Positions 40,618-50,669 of a stretch of 64,000 nt of DNA are shown here, in pieces. Position numbers and translations under genes: made by a program. How positions within the stretch are numbered: the stretch's first letter is position 1; each line of letters starts with the position of its first letter. The DNA lies in the NCBI GenBank assembly GCA_013215805.1, contig JABSQM010000002.1, forward strand, positions 28,420 to 92,419, read 5' to 3'. Under the pieces are notes generated by a model. It was not told the origin of the DNA. It did no database searches and was given only the letters and a program-made list of their open reading frames with translations. Origin of the DNA: Piscirickettsiaceae bacterium. Its GTDB lineage: Bacteria > Pseudomonadota > Gammaproteobacteria > Nitrosococcales > Methylophagaceae.

Positions 40618-41196
40618 GCTTTATTTCTCCCTTCAATATATCAATCAGCAATATTATTAATCATATAATAGCAAAAATTTAATATTCGAGTAAAATGATA
40701 AACAAACCACATTGCCATAATCACCCTTCCTTAAATAGAGATTAACATCTTAGTTATTATGATTAGCGTATACAACGATTAGGATGTTGATGTTCGAAAC
40801 CAAACTCTCTAACTGAAGTCTTTACATTGATCCAAACAAATGTATCCATCATTAACAAATAAGTGACAAGGGCTCCCATAATTATCCGTTCTACTCTGAC
40901 ATGTTCATAGATTATGCAATTTATCTTCTTGTTATTCGCCATCATATTGCCAATAAGAAACTTTACCCTAATTAAAACTAAATTATTATCAGTCCCACAA
41001 TTAAGGCCGATTAAGTAAAGCTAGCCTAGGTAAATATCAACAATATCATTCTTATTTATGAGTTTTATACCCACAATTATCTGAGACACATTCATTATGA
41101 CAATAAATACAGAAAGAATTTGAATTATACCAATAATTAATATGCCACTATATACGATATCCCTGTATCTACAGCATGCACAACAATAATAAATAA
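40618..41196. other. Spacer between hemJ and alr; one unassigned 60-codon frame
   Basis: A minus-strand frame (40763-40945, 60 residues) has somewhat more balanced codons than its surroundings, including GALVTYLLMMDTFVWINVK, which could be a membrane segment. It has no clear ribosome binding site and I cannot match it to any family. It could be a small gene, the tail of a lost gene or chance. Nothing else is visible. Confidence 0.35.
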
Positions 41197-42288
41197 TTAG
41201 CTATATATATGACGATATTCCCTCACTACTCTCCCACTGACTTGGCACATTAACTCATATGGTATTGTCTTGGCTTGCCTGGCTACTTGCTCAATCGAGA
41301 TTTGATGATTGCCCCACAATACCACCTCATCACCAACTACAGCCTCGGAGCAGGTATGTAAATCAATACAGATCATATCCATAGATACTCTACCCAATAC
41401 TCTTACCAACTTACCTAGTATAGATACATGACCTACACATGATAGACCCCGATTATAACCATCCCCATAGCCAATTCTAACGATGCCTAATTTGGTCATC
41501 TTTGTTGCTTGCCAATCACCTCCATAACCCACTTGGTCACCGGTGCGCATATTTTGAATCGCAGTGAGTACAGATTTTAATTGCATAACTGGTTTCAAAC
41601 CTAAATCCACAGCTCTTATGTCAGCAAATGGCGATGCCCCATATAACATAAGTCCTGGGCGCAGCCAATCTTGATGACTTGCAGGAAAAGATAAAATAGA
41701 AGCTGAATTAGCCATACTAATGGCCTGACTATCTTCAGCAATATCCAGCACAGCATTTAATTGCTTTTCATTGCGTGGATCATTAGCCAAATCTGCATTG
41801 GCGAAGTGGCTCATTAAACCAATAGAACCAGAAATTGATTTGCTTGCTGATAGACTTCTTAATGCATCAGTCACATTATTTAATGAAAATCCTAAGCGAT
41901 GCATGCCAGTTTCAAGCATCAACCAACAGAATATTAATGGCTTAAATAACTTAGATTGTAACAATATATCGACTTGATCTTGCTGATGAAATACCGGCGA
42001 TAGGTCATAATCAGCAGCAACCTCCAATTCTGACGTAGCTAATATACCCTCCAATAATACTATTTTATGATTGATTCCAACCTCGCGTAACTGTATACCT
42101 TCGGATAAACGCGCCACAGCAAAGGCATCACTTCCATTTAATGACCGCACTACTTCTGAATATCCATGACCATAGGCATTAGACTTCACAACTGAAATAA
42201 TTTGACTACTAGGAGCAAGTTGCTTTATTCGAGAAAAATTATGCTCAAGAGCGGCAAGATTAATAATGGCAACCGGATATGAGATCAC
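41197..42288 (-). CDS. alr: Alanine racemase
   Basis: This PLP enzyme makes D-alanine for DdlB and the cell wall. The 363 residues include the PLP lysine in VVKSNAYGHG (Lys35), the PLP-phosphate region NSASIL, and the active-site loop GYGDGYNRGLS. VSMDMICIDLH lies in the C-terminal beta domain. The start shares one base with the end of dnaB, so translation is probably coupled. Order rpsF-rpsR-(DUF2232)-rplI-dnaB-alr is standard for gammaproteobacteria. Confidence 0.97.
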   Translation of the reverse strand: MISYPVAIINLAALEHNFSRIKQLAPSSQIISVVKSNAYGHGYSEVVRSLNGSDAFAVARLSEGIQLREVGINHKIVLLEGILATSELEVAADYDLSPVFHQQDQVDILLQSKLFKPLIFCWLMLETGMHRLGFSLNNVTDALRSLSASKSISGSIGLMSHFANADLANDPRNEKQLNAVLDIAEDSQAISMANSASILSFPASHQDWLRPGLMLYGASPFADIRAVDLGLKPVMQLKSVLTAIQNMRTGDQVGYGGDWQATKMTKLGIVRIGYGDGYNRGLSCVGHVSILGKLVRVLGRVSMDMICIDLHTCSEAVVGDEVVLWGNHQISIEQVARQAKTIPYELMCQVSGRVVREYRHIYS

Positions 42289-43679
42289 TACGAATAATCA
42301 CTATAATTATCATAGGTGGAATTTTCAAAACGAGTATATCGACCTTGAAAGGTCAAATTGACCGCCCCTATTGGCCCATTACGTTGCTTGCCAATAATAA
42401 TTTCAGCTTTGCCTTTTACGGAAGGATCTTCATTATAAACTTCATCTCGATAGATAAAAACGATTAGATCAGCATCTTGCTCTATGGCACCTGATTCACG
42501 TAGATCTGACATTATTGGGCGTTTATTTGGTCTTTGCTCAAGACTACGATTTAACTGTGAAAGTGCAATGACTGGAATCTCTAGCTCTTTTGCCAACGAC
42601 TTCAATGATCGTGAAATTTCTGATAATTCCGTAGCGCGATTTTCATTACTACCACTACCCTGCATTAACTGAATATAATCTATCACTATTAGACTTAAAC
42701 CATGTTCACGATTTAAACGTCGCGCCCTTGTCCGCAATTCTGTCGTAGTCAAAGCTGGCGTATCATCAATGAATAAGGACGACTCATCTAGTAACACAAT
42801 GGCAGAAGTTAATCTTGCCCAATCAACATCACTTAGATTGCCAGTACGTAGCAAACTTTGATCTATCTGCCCAAGTGATGATAACATTCTCGTAGCTAAC
42901 ATATTGGCTGGCATCTCCATGCTAAATACGGCGACAGATTTTTTACTTTTAATCGCAACACTCTCGACTAAATTCATCGCGAATGTTGTCTTACCCATTG
43001 ATGGACGCCCAGCAACTATTATTAAATCTGCCGGTTGCAATCCTAAGGTTAATTTATCAAAATCAGTAAACCCAGTAGAAAGGCCAGTGATCGAACTATC
43101 ATTCTCGGCTGCAGAATTAATATGGGCAGAAACTTCACTTGTTATATCCTTAATATGAACAAATTTATTGCCACGATTCGCCCCTTTTTCAGAAATTTCC
43201 AGTACTTGCTTTTCCGCTAGATCTAATATATCCGCACTAGTGCGACCTCCAGAATTGAATGCTGATTTGGAGATTTCAGAGCTCACCTGTATCATTTGGC
43301 GTAGAACTGAACGTTCTCGAACTATAAATGCATACGCAACAATATTGGCTGCGCTAGGTGTATTTCTGACCAACATACCCAAATAGGTTAGCTCACCAAT
43401 CTGATCAAGTTCACCTCGCTTGTCGTGAAACTCAGCTAAAGTAATAACATCAACAGGAATAGATTTCTCAAATAGTTGTGTAATAGCACGAAAGATCAGT
43501 TGGTGAGCCCGACGATAGAAATCATTTTCTACTAATAAATCGGCAACTGTATCCCAGCTATCATTATCCAGCATCAATCCACCAAGTACAGAATGCTCAG
43601 CCTCGATAGAATGAGGTGGTATCATAAGTTTTTCCATGGACTTATCTTTAAGAGAATCTGGAAATATTATTTCATCCAC
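42288..43679 (-). CDS. dnaB: Replicative DNA helicase DnaB
   Basis: This hexameric helicase unwinds DNA at the fork. The 463 residues consist of an N-terminal domain (from IPPHSIEAEHSVLGGLMLD) and a RecA-like C-terminal domain. The latter has Walker A GRPSMGKTTFAMN, the DnaB motif IVIDYIQLMQG and LSQLNRSLEQRPNKRP. No intein or insertion is visible. It lies about 100 bases after rplI in the ribosomal-protein/replication block. Confidence 0.98.
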   Translation of the reverse strand: MDEIIFPDSLKDKSMEKLMIPPHSIEAEHSVLGGLMLDNDSWDTVADLLVENDFYRRAHQLIFRAITQLFEKSIPVDVITLAEFHDKRGELDQIGELTYLGMLVRNTPSAANIVAYAFIVRERSVLRQMIQVSSEISKSAFNSGGRTSADILDLAEKQVLEISEKGANRGNKFVHIKDITSEVSAHINSAAENDSSITGLSTGFTDFDKLTLGLQPADLIIVAGRPSMGKTTFAMNLVESVAIKSKKSVAVFSMEMPANMLATRMLSSLGQIDQSLLRTGNLSDVDWARLTSAIVLLDESSLFIDDTPALTTTELRTRARRLNREHGLSLIVIDYIQLMQGSGSNENRATELSEISRSLKSLAKELEIPVIALSQLNRSLEQRPNKRPIMSDLRESGAIEQDADLIVFIYRDEVYNEDPSVKGKAEIIIGKQRNGPIGAVNLTFQGRYTRFENSTYDNYSDYS

Positions 43680-43780
43680 AATAGCTTAGCTACCTTCTTT
43701 ACAAATAAAAAAGATCCCATCATAGGTATCACTCAATTAAACTTCAACATTCATGCATTTTTCCCATCTTAGAAATTAAC

Positions 43781-44236
43781 CTAGCTTTCATAACTTATTA
43801 TACTAATTTTGACAGTTACAATAATATTTGTGTACAGCTGAACATCGACAGTATATTCACCAGTATAACGTAAAGCTCCAGTTGGTAACTGGACTTCCTT
43901 ATTTCTGACATCTGCACCCTCATTATTTAGCTGATTAGCAATATCAGCTGCACCAATTGAACCGAACAATTTCCCTTCGGCACTTGCATTAGCTATGATC
44001 TTGATAGATCCAATGGCGACGAGTTTCTCTTTACGCTTCTCAATCTCCATTAAATTTTTGGCTACAGCAGCATCTAAATTTGCACTACGTAACTCAAATA
44101 CTGCCCTATTATTCTCGTTAGATAATACAGCCTTACCATGTGGTATTAAAAAATTACGACCAAAACCGGATTTGACTCTGACCTCGTCACCTACATTACC
44201 AAGATTACGCATCTTTTCTAGCAAAATCACTCGCAT
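43781..44236 (-). CDS. rplI: 50S ribosomal protein L9
   Basis: The 151 residues have the highly conserved N-terminal 23S rRNA-binding part (MRVILLEKMRNLGNVGDEV, VKSGFGRNFLIPHGKA), the long connecting helix and a C-terminal domain. A few extra residues at the end (ISIISYES) replace the usual tail. It is placed downstream of rpsR and the DUF2232 gene. Confidence 0.97.
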   Translation of the reverse strand: MRVILLEKMRNLGNVGDEVRVKSGFGRNFLIPHGKAVLSNENNRAVFELRSANLDAAVAKNLMEIEKRKEKLVAIGSIKIIANASAEGKLFGSIGAADIANQLNNEGADVRNKEVQLPTGALRYTGEYTVDVQLYTNIIVTVKISIISYES

Positions 44237-44286
44237 TACTTATATCCTCAATTACAGTATTAAACTACTATAAGAATCACTCGTAT

Positions 44287-45195
44287 CTATTTAGATGGAT
44301 ATTTACGAAAATTCATCCACTGTTCTAAAACACCTAATGTTGCAAGCAATACAACCATCTGAGGCAAAATCACAATCAGCAATATATACACTGCCATTAA
44401 CCATAATTTATGCTTATGTTGACGTTTCACTACCGCATGAACTACTGCTAGCCCTTGCAAGGTAAAGACAGTTAACATTACTGGCAAACAATCTACTAAT
44501 AAAATTGAATTATCCTTCAATGGTGATAAAGACACTGCCATTACAATTATCATCATTAGTGCAGCATGGTTACCTAATCTTAATTGACAAAACTCGGTAG
44601 AAAAATCACCCATATTAAATACAGTCGCCTGCCATGATCTACCTAGAAATAATCCTAGCATCACATTTAAACTCAATCCAGCCGCTATTAATCCAGTCAT
44701 AACACCTTGATAACTTAATATTAACCTTTGAATTTGAGTTTCATCAAACTGCCAACTAGACTGCTGACCCAAAATTTCCATCAAGGGTATCAACAATTGC
44801 TGCCACCACATCGCTGGATCAGATAATAGTAGATGTGTTCCTAGTATCATGCAACACCCCAGACCACACGTTGCCAACAAACTAGAAGCTAGGGATCCTG
44901 TATAACTTAAAACTAAGGTGGCAACTAATACCGGCAGCCAACTTGATAGAAAAAATATTCCAGCAATATAAGGTTGTCTTAGAAGAAATCCTGCAATTAA
45001 TGTCAGGACGACCATCCCTGATATAATCATCGTCATCCCTTCCTTTACGCCCATACGCAGGGTAGCAAGCATAATAATGCCGCTGGCCAAATAGTTCAAC
45101 GGAGGTAACATCAATGCTGCAAATGAAAGCAATATTATTGTGATAGCGGCTTGCCATCTCCCATGCATTGCAAATCTTGCAATTCCACTAAGCAT
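44287..45195 (-). CDS. DUF2232 integral membrane protein
   Basis: A 302-residue, very hydrophobic protein with about eight membrane helices lies between rpsR and rplI. In many gamma- and betaproteobacteria a DUF2232 (YybS-like) gene lies in exactly this place, which is the main basis for the call. Visible features are LRMGVKEGMTMIISG early and a C-terminal NFRKYPSK. Function is unknown. Confidence 0.75.
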   Translation of the reverse strand: MLSGIARFAMHGRWQAAITIILLSFAALMLPPLNYLASGIIMLATLRMGVKEGMTMIISGMVVLTLIAGFLLRQPYIAGIFFLSSWLPVLVATLVLSYTGSLASSLLATCGLGCCMILGTHLLLSDPAMWWQQLLIPLMEILGQQSSWQFDETQIQRLILSYQGVMTGLIAAGLSLNVMLGLFLGRSWQATVFNMGDFSTEFCQLRLGNHAALMMIIVMAVSLSPLKDNSILLVDCLPVMLTVFTLQGLAVVHAVVKRQHKHKLWLMAVYILLIVILPQMVVLLATLGVLEQWMNFRKYPSK

Positions 45196-45236
45196 ATTCT
45201 TATATTCTATCTTTGGCCTAATATATTTTATCGATA

Positions 45237-45467
45237 CTAATTTTTATGCATATCACAATAAGGAATTAATGCTAAAAAACGAGCACGCTTTACACAAGTT
45301 GAAAGCTGGCGTTGGTAGCGCGCTTTAGTACCAGTAATACGACTAGGAACTATTTTCCCAGTCTCCGTAATATAATTCTTCAGTAAATCTACATCTTTAT
45401 AATCAATTTGCTTAACACCCTCAGCAGTAAAGCGACAAAACTTTCTACGTCTAAAAAAACGTGCCAT
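45237..45467 (-). CDS. rpsR: 30S ribosomal protein S18
   Basis: The 76 residues start with [18 protein letters not shown] and contain [20 protein letters not shown], both diagnostic. The ATG at 45467 is preferred over 45473 because AAGGA (45476-45480) is eight bases ahead of the former and only two ahead of the latter. Downstream of rpsF in the usual operon. Confidence 0.98.
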   Translation of the reverse strand: MARFFRRRKFCRFTAEGVKQIDYKDVDLLKNYITETGKIVPSRITGTKARYQRQLSTCVKRARFLALIPYCDMHKN

Positions 45468-45475
45468 TATCATAA

Positions 45476-45480
45476 TCCTT
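45476..45480 (-). promoter_or_regulatory. Ribosome binding site deciding the rpsR start
   Basis: AAGGA on the minus strand, eight bases from ATG 45467 and two bases from ATG 45473; the spacing supports 45467. Confidence 0.7.
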
Positions 45481-45487
45481 ATAAAGT

Positions 45488-45841
45488 CTAAGCGTTATCA
45501 CGATGACGAATTTTTTCATTATCATCCTTACGCATCTGTGGAGATGACTCTGTCACTGCTTCATTACAGTTAACAACAAGATGACGAATGATAGCGTCAT
45601 TAAAACGAAAAGCAGTTATTACCTCTTTCAATTGAATAAAATCGCACTCTACATTCATTAACACGTAGCATGCCTTATGCACCTTGCTGATTGGGTATGC
45701 CAGCTGACGACGTCCCCAATCTTCCAGACGATGAACTGTACCTCCCTCACTAGTTAATGTTTGCGAATAACGCTCGATCATTCCAGGAACTTGTTCACTC
45801 TGATCAGGGTGGACCAAAAATACAATCTCGTAATGTCTCAT
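45488..45841 (-). CDS. rpsF: 30S ribosomal protein S6
   Basis: Starting at ATG 45841 the protein is [18 protein letters not shown] and so on, 117 residues, with the conserved [14 protein letters not shown] and YVLMNVE segments. GAGGAG (45849-45854) lies seven bases ahead. The longer frame from 45892 would add 17 residues not found in S6. The acidic, low-complexity C-terminal tail is typical. First gene of the rpsF-rpsR-rplI-dnaB-alr block. Confidence 0.97.
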   Translation of the reverse strand: MRHYEIVFLVHPDQSEQVPGMIERYSQTLTSEGGTVHRLEDWGRRQLAYPISKVHKACYVLMNVECDFIQLKEVITAFRFNDAIIRHLVVNCNEAVTESSPQMRKDDNEKIRHRDNA

Positions 45842-45848
45842 TTTAGAG

Positions 45849-45854
45849 CTCCTC
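45849..45854 (-). promoter_or_regulatory. Ribosome binding site deciding the rpsF start
   Basis: GAGGAG on the minus strand, seven bases upstream of ATG 45841, argues against the in-frame start 17 codons earlier. Confidence 0.75.
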
Positions 45855-45951
45855 ACGGTTTTATCAGCCTTATTGATATTTTCAAAAGGCAAAGAGTTTT
45901 ACCAGATATACGGGATACTATCAATAATTTCACTTTATAACATTATAAAAA

Positions 45952-46704
45952 TCACAAGTTACGCTGACGGCTTGCTTCAAATAAGCATACTCCTGCCGCA
46001 ACAGAAACATTTAAACTCTCAGAGCATCCCTTCATAGGTATGCGAACTACCTGATCACAGCACTTGCGGGTCAGAAGACGTATTCCTTTACTCTCTGCAC
46101 CGAGAATTATAGCCAGTGCCCCCTTCAAATTTACGTCAAACAAAGCATCGTTGCACTCACCCGATGTACCTACTAACCATACTCCCTTTTGACGCAATTC
46201 ACGTAAAAAATATGACAAATTGGTCACTCGTATAAAAGGTAAGCGCTCTGCCGCACCACTAGATGTTTTAAGTGCTACCGGCGTAATACTAGAAGCTCTA
46301 TTTTTAGGAGCAATTACAGCATGAACTCCCGCTGCTTCAGCCGTACGAATACATGCTCCCAAATTATAAGGATCTTGTATACAATCCAAAATCAATAAAA
46401 ATGGTGGCTCATTTAGTTTATTTAATAATTCGAATAAATAAGATTCATCAAAAATACCTAAAGGTTTACAATAAGCAACAACACCCTGATGGCAAGCACC
46501 TGCAACTATCTTATCTAACTTTTCCTTAGAAACTCTATTCGGATGAATTCCATGTCCTCTTGCAGAGTTAATTAGTGTCGAAATACGGATGTCCTTGCGC
46601 CTATCAGACAGCCAAATTTCTGTAATGCGCGATACTGGTAATTCAAGTGCTTCCTGTATTGTATGAAGACCAAAAATTATATTATTGGATCGTAAATTAT
46701 TCAA
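45952..46704 (-). CDS. rlmB: 23S rRNA (guanosine2251-2'-O)-methyltransferase RlmB
   Basis: A SPOUT (trefoil-knot) methyltransferase of 250 residues that modifies the ribosomal P loop. The N-terminal substrate-binding domain begins FGLHTIQEALE. The catalytic motifs are DPYNLGACIRTAEAAG, ILGAESKGI and IPMKGCSESLNVSVA. It lies 110 bases upstream of rpsF on the same strand, the common arrangement. Confidence 0.96.
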   Translation of the reverse strand: MNNLRSNNIIFGLHTIQEALELPVSRITEIWLSDRRKDIRISTLINSARGHGIHPNRVSKEKLDKIVAGACHQGVVAYCKPLGIFDESYLFELLNKLNEPPFLLILDCIQDPYNLGACIRTAEAAGVHAVIAPKNRASSITPVALKTSSGAAERLPFIRVTNLSYFLRELRQKGVWLVGTSGECNDALFDVNLKGALAIILGAESKGIRLLTRKCCDQVVRIPMKGCSESLNVSVAAGVCLFEASRQRNL

Positions 46705-47102
46705 ATTTAATACTTATGCCTCACCTCAAATATTACCGTATACTCACTAGTTTTATACCTTAAAGAAGCAATTAGAATAAGCTTATTCACTTAACTGTTT
46801 GGCAACGCCAAATTTACCCAACATCCTAAATTTTAGGATAGCATTACTTCTATGAAAGCATAACACATATATTGCTACTAAAGTCACACTATTGTGTATT
46901 ATTCAAAATAATTGAGGATGTCGACAAACATTGCCCAGATAACGAACTAAACTATTTTATTTTTGTAGACTCATCTGGGAGCTCAATGTCTTGATTACAA
47001 CTCTTATATAATAGGAGTATTATACTAACTTAAATAATATTTATCAAGGCACGTATTTATTAAAATGACCTTTAATTTCTTCAATTATTATTTATTACAA
47101 AA
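46705..47102. other. Divergent intergenic region between rlmB and the glutaredoxin-like gene
   Basis: No gene is visible. It contains the palindrome ATCCTAAA-T-TTTAGGAT near 46823-46839, which could be an operator but has no other support. Promoters for both divergent genes must lie here. Confidence 0.45.
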
Positions 47103-47336
47103 ATGGCTCAAATTATAATATATACCACTGCTGCATGTCATTTATGCGATATAGCAAAAAAATTATTAGTAAAAGCAAATCAGCACATACCATTTGATAT
47201 CATTAATACAGAAATTAGTAATAATAAAATATTAGTATCTCTTTATGGAAAAAAAATCCCCGTAATAGAATTTGAAAATGGCAAAAAATTAGATTGGCCT
47301 TTTAGAATGGGAGATATTATTTCTAATCTTTCATAA
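47103..47336 (+). CDS. Glutaredoxin-like thiol-disulfide protein
   Basis: The 77 residues form one thioredoxin fold: a first strand (QIIIYTTAA), the redox pair Cys12/Cys15 in ACHLCDIA, and the cis-proline region KKIPVIEF. It resembles the small glutaredoxin-like/DUF836 group used as general thiol carriers. The ATG at 47103 lacks a strong ribosome binding site. Partner and substrate are unknown; it stands alone between two non-coding stretches. Confidence 0.85.
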   Translation: MAQIIIYTTAACHLCDIAKKLLVKANQHIPFDIINTEISNNKILVSLYGKKIPVIEFENGKKLDWPFRMGDIISNLS

Positions 47337-48189
47337 GAAGAGATAATTCTTTAAGATATCTGCAAACTGCGGTATTTCATATTTATTATCAATATATGCA
47401 CCTTGAATAGGTATATATTATCCAATAATTTAATTATCTCAGATTAATACAATATACTGCAAATCACCTACACCCTAAACGCGCAATAATGAACAGCACT
47501 ATCGAACTACCTAATTATTAATAATAAAACTTGGAACTACAACTCTCTCCAATACCATTGGATATGGCCCTTAATTATGACTCAATATTGTCAAAATATT
47601 GTACTAAAGCAACGTCTGCACTTCATAAACATGTACGTTAACTTTTAATCTAATATTAGATTACAGCAATCTATAAACAAAAATTTTCCTTACCTATTAA
47701 TAAATTACACATTTATCCATAATTAAATTATCTCATTCGTAATATCATTGATATACATTAACAATACCCAATGCAGTTGATACTATATATTAAATGCAGT
47801 GATAGATAAACAAAGATCTGATTATTTAAGAGGGATGTCCATATTTTAATTAGAAATAGACTATAAAATTTATTTCATCAAATAAATAAATTTTGTATAA
47901 ATTTAGATCTATAGACGATGGCATCGACACATCCACATTAAATAATAATTAATAGAAATACTAGTGTAGACAACAAATAATTTTGCTCAAGATCAGTAAA
48001 ACAATATTGATGGTTTCTTTAACTAAACATTAGATTTAAATTTATAAATTGCGAAAAAAGTTATTTTATTCTCATCATAATGTCATATATTAGGACAGAT
48101 ACAAACTTTTTAATCACTCATTTAATTAAATTTATAAATTTACCAATGAAAACAATGACACTCTATAATTTTACGTATAAAGATTATAA
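47337..48189. other. AT-rich spacer upstream of rnd
   Basis: All frames are full of stops and no protein similarity was recognised. Probably decayed or purely regulatory DNA. Confidence 0.45.
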
Positions 48190-49317
48190 ATGACCTTCAA
48201 ATTTATTAATAATTTAGAATCTTTAACTGCTGTATGTCAACAACTCATTCACAGTAAATATCTGACTGTTGATACTGAATTTATTAGAGAAAAAACATAC
48301 TATCCTAAGCTCTGTCTTATACAAATCGCTAGTGATAATATCATAGTATGCGTAGATACTATTGCCTTAAAGAACATTGCTCCTTTAATTGATGTACTTT
48401 ACAACCCTAATACTACCATTATATTTCATTCTGCAAGACAAGACTTAGAGATACTTTATCTCATCAAGGGTGACCTTCCTCAAACTCTTTTCGACACCCA
48501 AATTGCCGCAACTGTTCTAGGATACGGAAATCAAATTAGCTATGCCAAATTAGTTGAGCAATTAATAGGAATTAAACTTGATAAATCTCATTCTCGAACA
48601 GATTGGAGCAAGCGACCACTCGATCCAGAGCAAATTCACTACGCTGCTGATGATGTCCGCTATTTACGAAACATCTACCACATAATGAGACAGCAACTTA
48701 AGGATAGAAATCGCCTACACTGGTTAGATGATAATTCCGCAACATTGACTTGCGCAACAACCTATAATCTCAACTCTAAAAACATCTGGTATAAAATCAA
48801 AGGAGCTGGAAAATTACATGGTATCCAATTAGCTATATTACAGAGATTAGCTGCCTGGCGAGAAGAACTTGCTATTATATCTAACCGTCCACGGCGCTGG
48901 ATGTTAAAAGACCAAATCATGATTGACTTAGCTAAAATAAAATTCGCATCCTTAGAGAACTTTAGACTTATCAATGGGTTTAAGGACAGCACCATAGAGC
49001 GGCATGGTGAAAAACTAATTACAGAATCTAGGCAAGCTGAAAAATTACCCGAAAAGGCATGGCCCAAAATAAAAAATTCCAAAAAAATTAGCAAACAGCA
49101 AAATGAAATCATTAATACTTTAATGTCATTACTGCGTGAATATTGCCTCCAACAGAACATTACGCCCTCTGCCATTGCTAATCGTAAAGATATTGAGAAT
49201 ATGGTCAGAGGAGAAACCGATATTCCTCTACTGCAAGGATGGCGCAATGAAATTATCGGACGCTATCTAGAGCAATTTTTTAAGAGTCGTTCAACAATCA
49301 TTGCTAATCAAAAATAA
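48190..49317 (+). CDS. rnd: Ribonuclease D
   Basis: This 3'-5' exoribonuclease acts in tRNA 3' maturation. The 375 residues include the DEDD catalytic motifs DTEFIREKTYYPKLCLIQI (Exo I), IFHSARQDLEIL (Exo II) and HYAADDVRYL (Exo III, DEDDy type). An HRDC domain follows (about 205-290, with LAAWREELAIISNRPRRWML). Length matches the family. It probably forms a two-gene unit with the kinase gene 29 bases downstream. Confidence 0.97.
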   Translation: MTFKFINNLESLTAVCQQLIHSKYLTVDTEFIREKTYYPKLCLIQIASDNIIVCVDTIALKNIAPLIDVLYNPNTTIIFHSARQDLEILYLIKGDLPQTLFDTQIAATVLGYGNQISYAKLVEQLIGIKLDKSHSRTDWSKRPLDPEQIHYAADDVRYLRNIYHIMRQQLKDRNRLHWLDDNSATLTCATTYNLNSKNIWYKIKGAGKLHGIQLAILQRLAAWREELAIISNRPRRWMLKDQIMIDLAKIKFASLENFRLINGFKDSTIERHGEKLITESRQAEKLPEKAWPKIKNSKKISKQQNEIINTLMSLLREYCLQQNITPSAIANRKDIENMVRGETDIPLLQGWRNEIIGRYLEQFFKSRSTIIANQK

Positions 49318-49346
49318 CTTCATACTTCATTACAAGGATAGTACCT

Positions 49347-50279
49347 ATGACAGCCTTAATTTGTGGATCATTCGCATATGACAACATTATGAAAATTCCA
49401 TACGAATTCAAAGACTGCATTATACCAAATAAGGTACATATGTTAAACGTTTCTTTCTTAGCATCGGAACTTAGGCATGAATTTGGTGGTTGTGCTGGTA
49501 ATATTGCCTATAATCTAAAGTTGCTTGGTGACGAACCTGTAGCTATGGGCACGGTAGGAAATGATTTTGCTAAATATGCTGCTTGGATGGACAAATGCGA
49601 TATTAACCGTCACCATGTAAAAATCAAGGATGATGATTATACCGCACAAGCCTTCATCACTACAGACAAAAATGACAATCAAATCACTATATTACATCCT
49701 GGTGCCATGAATCGAGCCAATGAAACACATATTAAAGAAACCAAGGATATAAGCTTAGCCATTATCGCTCCGGATGGTCGGGAGGGCATGATTCAGCATG
49801 CACAGCAATTATACGAGGCTGGAATCCCTTTTATATTCGATCCCGGACAAGGATTAACTATGTTTGATGCTAATAATCTACTGACTTTTGCCGAACAAGC
49901 TACCTACATTACCTTAAATGATTATGAAGCTCATCTCTTTCAAGATAACACTGGTATATCTTTATACGAAATCGCCGAACATGTTAATGCTCTCATTATA
50001 ACTAAAGGTTGCAAGGGCTCACATATATATACGGAAAAAAAATACATTGAAATTCCATGTGCTCAGACTGAAAAATTAGCTGATCCTACTGGATGTGGTG
50101 ATGCCTATAGAGCAGGCTTGATGTATGGTATTATGCAGGGCAAAGACTGGGAAACTACCGGTCGTATTGCCTCTCTATTGGGAGCAATTAAAATCGAACA
50201 ATATGGCACCCAGAATCATAAATTCACTATGGAGGAATTTTACACTAAATTTGAATATAATTTCAACTTTAAATTCTAA
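49347..50279 (+). CDS. PfkB-family sugar/nucleoside kinase (adenosine-kinase-like)
   Basis: A 310-residue ribokinase-fold enzyme. Substrate-side signature is HEFGGCAGNIAYNLKLLG; the ATP/anion-hole motif with catalytic Asp is DPTGCGDAYRAGL near the C-terminus. Early residues ALICGSFAYDNI are typical of the group called carbohydrate kinase or adenosine kinase in proteobacteria. The exact substrate cannot be read from sequence; adenosine or another nucleoside is a plausible guess. It follows rnd by 29 bases, with an AAGGATAG ribosome binding site region. Confidence 0.9.
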   Translation: MTALICGSFAYDNIMKIPYEFKDCIIPNKVHMLNVSFLASELRHEFGGCAGNIAYNLKLLGDEPVAMGTVGNDFAKYAAWMDKCDINRHHVKIKDDDYTAQAFITTDKNDNQITILHPGAMNRANETHIKETKDISLAIIAPDGREGMIQHAQQLYEAGIPFIFDPGQGLTMFDANNLLTFAEQATYITLNDYEAHLFQDNTGISLYEIAEHVNALIITKGCKGSHIYTEKKYIEIPCAQTEKLADPTGCGDAYRAGLMYGIMQGKDWETTGRIASLLGAIKIEQYGTQNHKFTMEEFYTKFEYNFNFKF

Positions 50280-50641
50280 AATTACAGATGTTTGTTTCTC
50301 ACAACAGTTGTATATATCAATAATACATGATTAATAAATATTAAATTATTTTTGTAATGCAATGCGCTATTTTTTATACTATCGTAAATTAGCAATTTAT
50401 CGTCCGGCGAATAATAAAGTCCGATTACATCATATCAATAACAAATTTCAAATATATATTACCATTACCATTGTACCACACATATCATTAGATAAATTTG
50501 AACAACCATTTATTAGTAACAATGGTTTTTAATATTAGTAACTAAGATTAATCACGACATTGCTATACATCGTCAAAACTTTTTTTGTTAATATTGATAA
50601 CAGCAATTTCAACGAATACTTATACACTAAAACATATTCCC
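50280..50641. other. Spacer between the PfkB kinase and pgpA
   Basis: Both flanking genes point inwards. AT-rich with no gene. It holds the hairpin at 50504-50530 and ends at the pgpA palindrome. Confidence 0.45.
50504..50530 (+). terminator. Weak terminator-like hairpin downstream of the kinase gene
   Basis: AACCATT (50504-50510) pairs with AATGGTT (50521-50527) over a 10-base loop, followed by TTT. The stem is short and AT-rich and lies 225 bases after the stop codon, so support is modest. Confidence 0.3.
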
Positions 50642-50669
50642 ATTACATCCTATATGTATAGGATGTAAT
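50642..50669. repeat. Perfect 13-bp inverted repeat at the 3' end of pgpA
   Basis: ATTACATCCTATA (50642-50654) and TATAGGATGTAAT (50657-50669) are exact reverse complements separated by two bases. The element covers the last codons and stop of pgpA. A two-base centre is too tight for a normal hairpin loop, so it may act as double-stranded DNA palindrome, or as a hairpin with the central pairs open. Confidence 0.95.

Noticed and set aside
40763..40945. Minus-strand frame of 60 codons between hemJ and alr as a definite gene
   Set aside because: Composition is somewhat gene-like but there is no ribosome binding site and no recognisable family, so I only mention it in the spacer entry.
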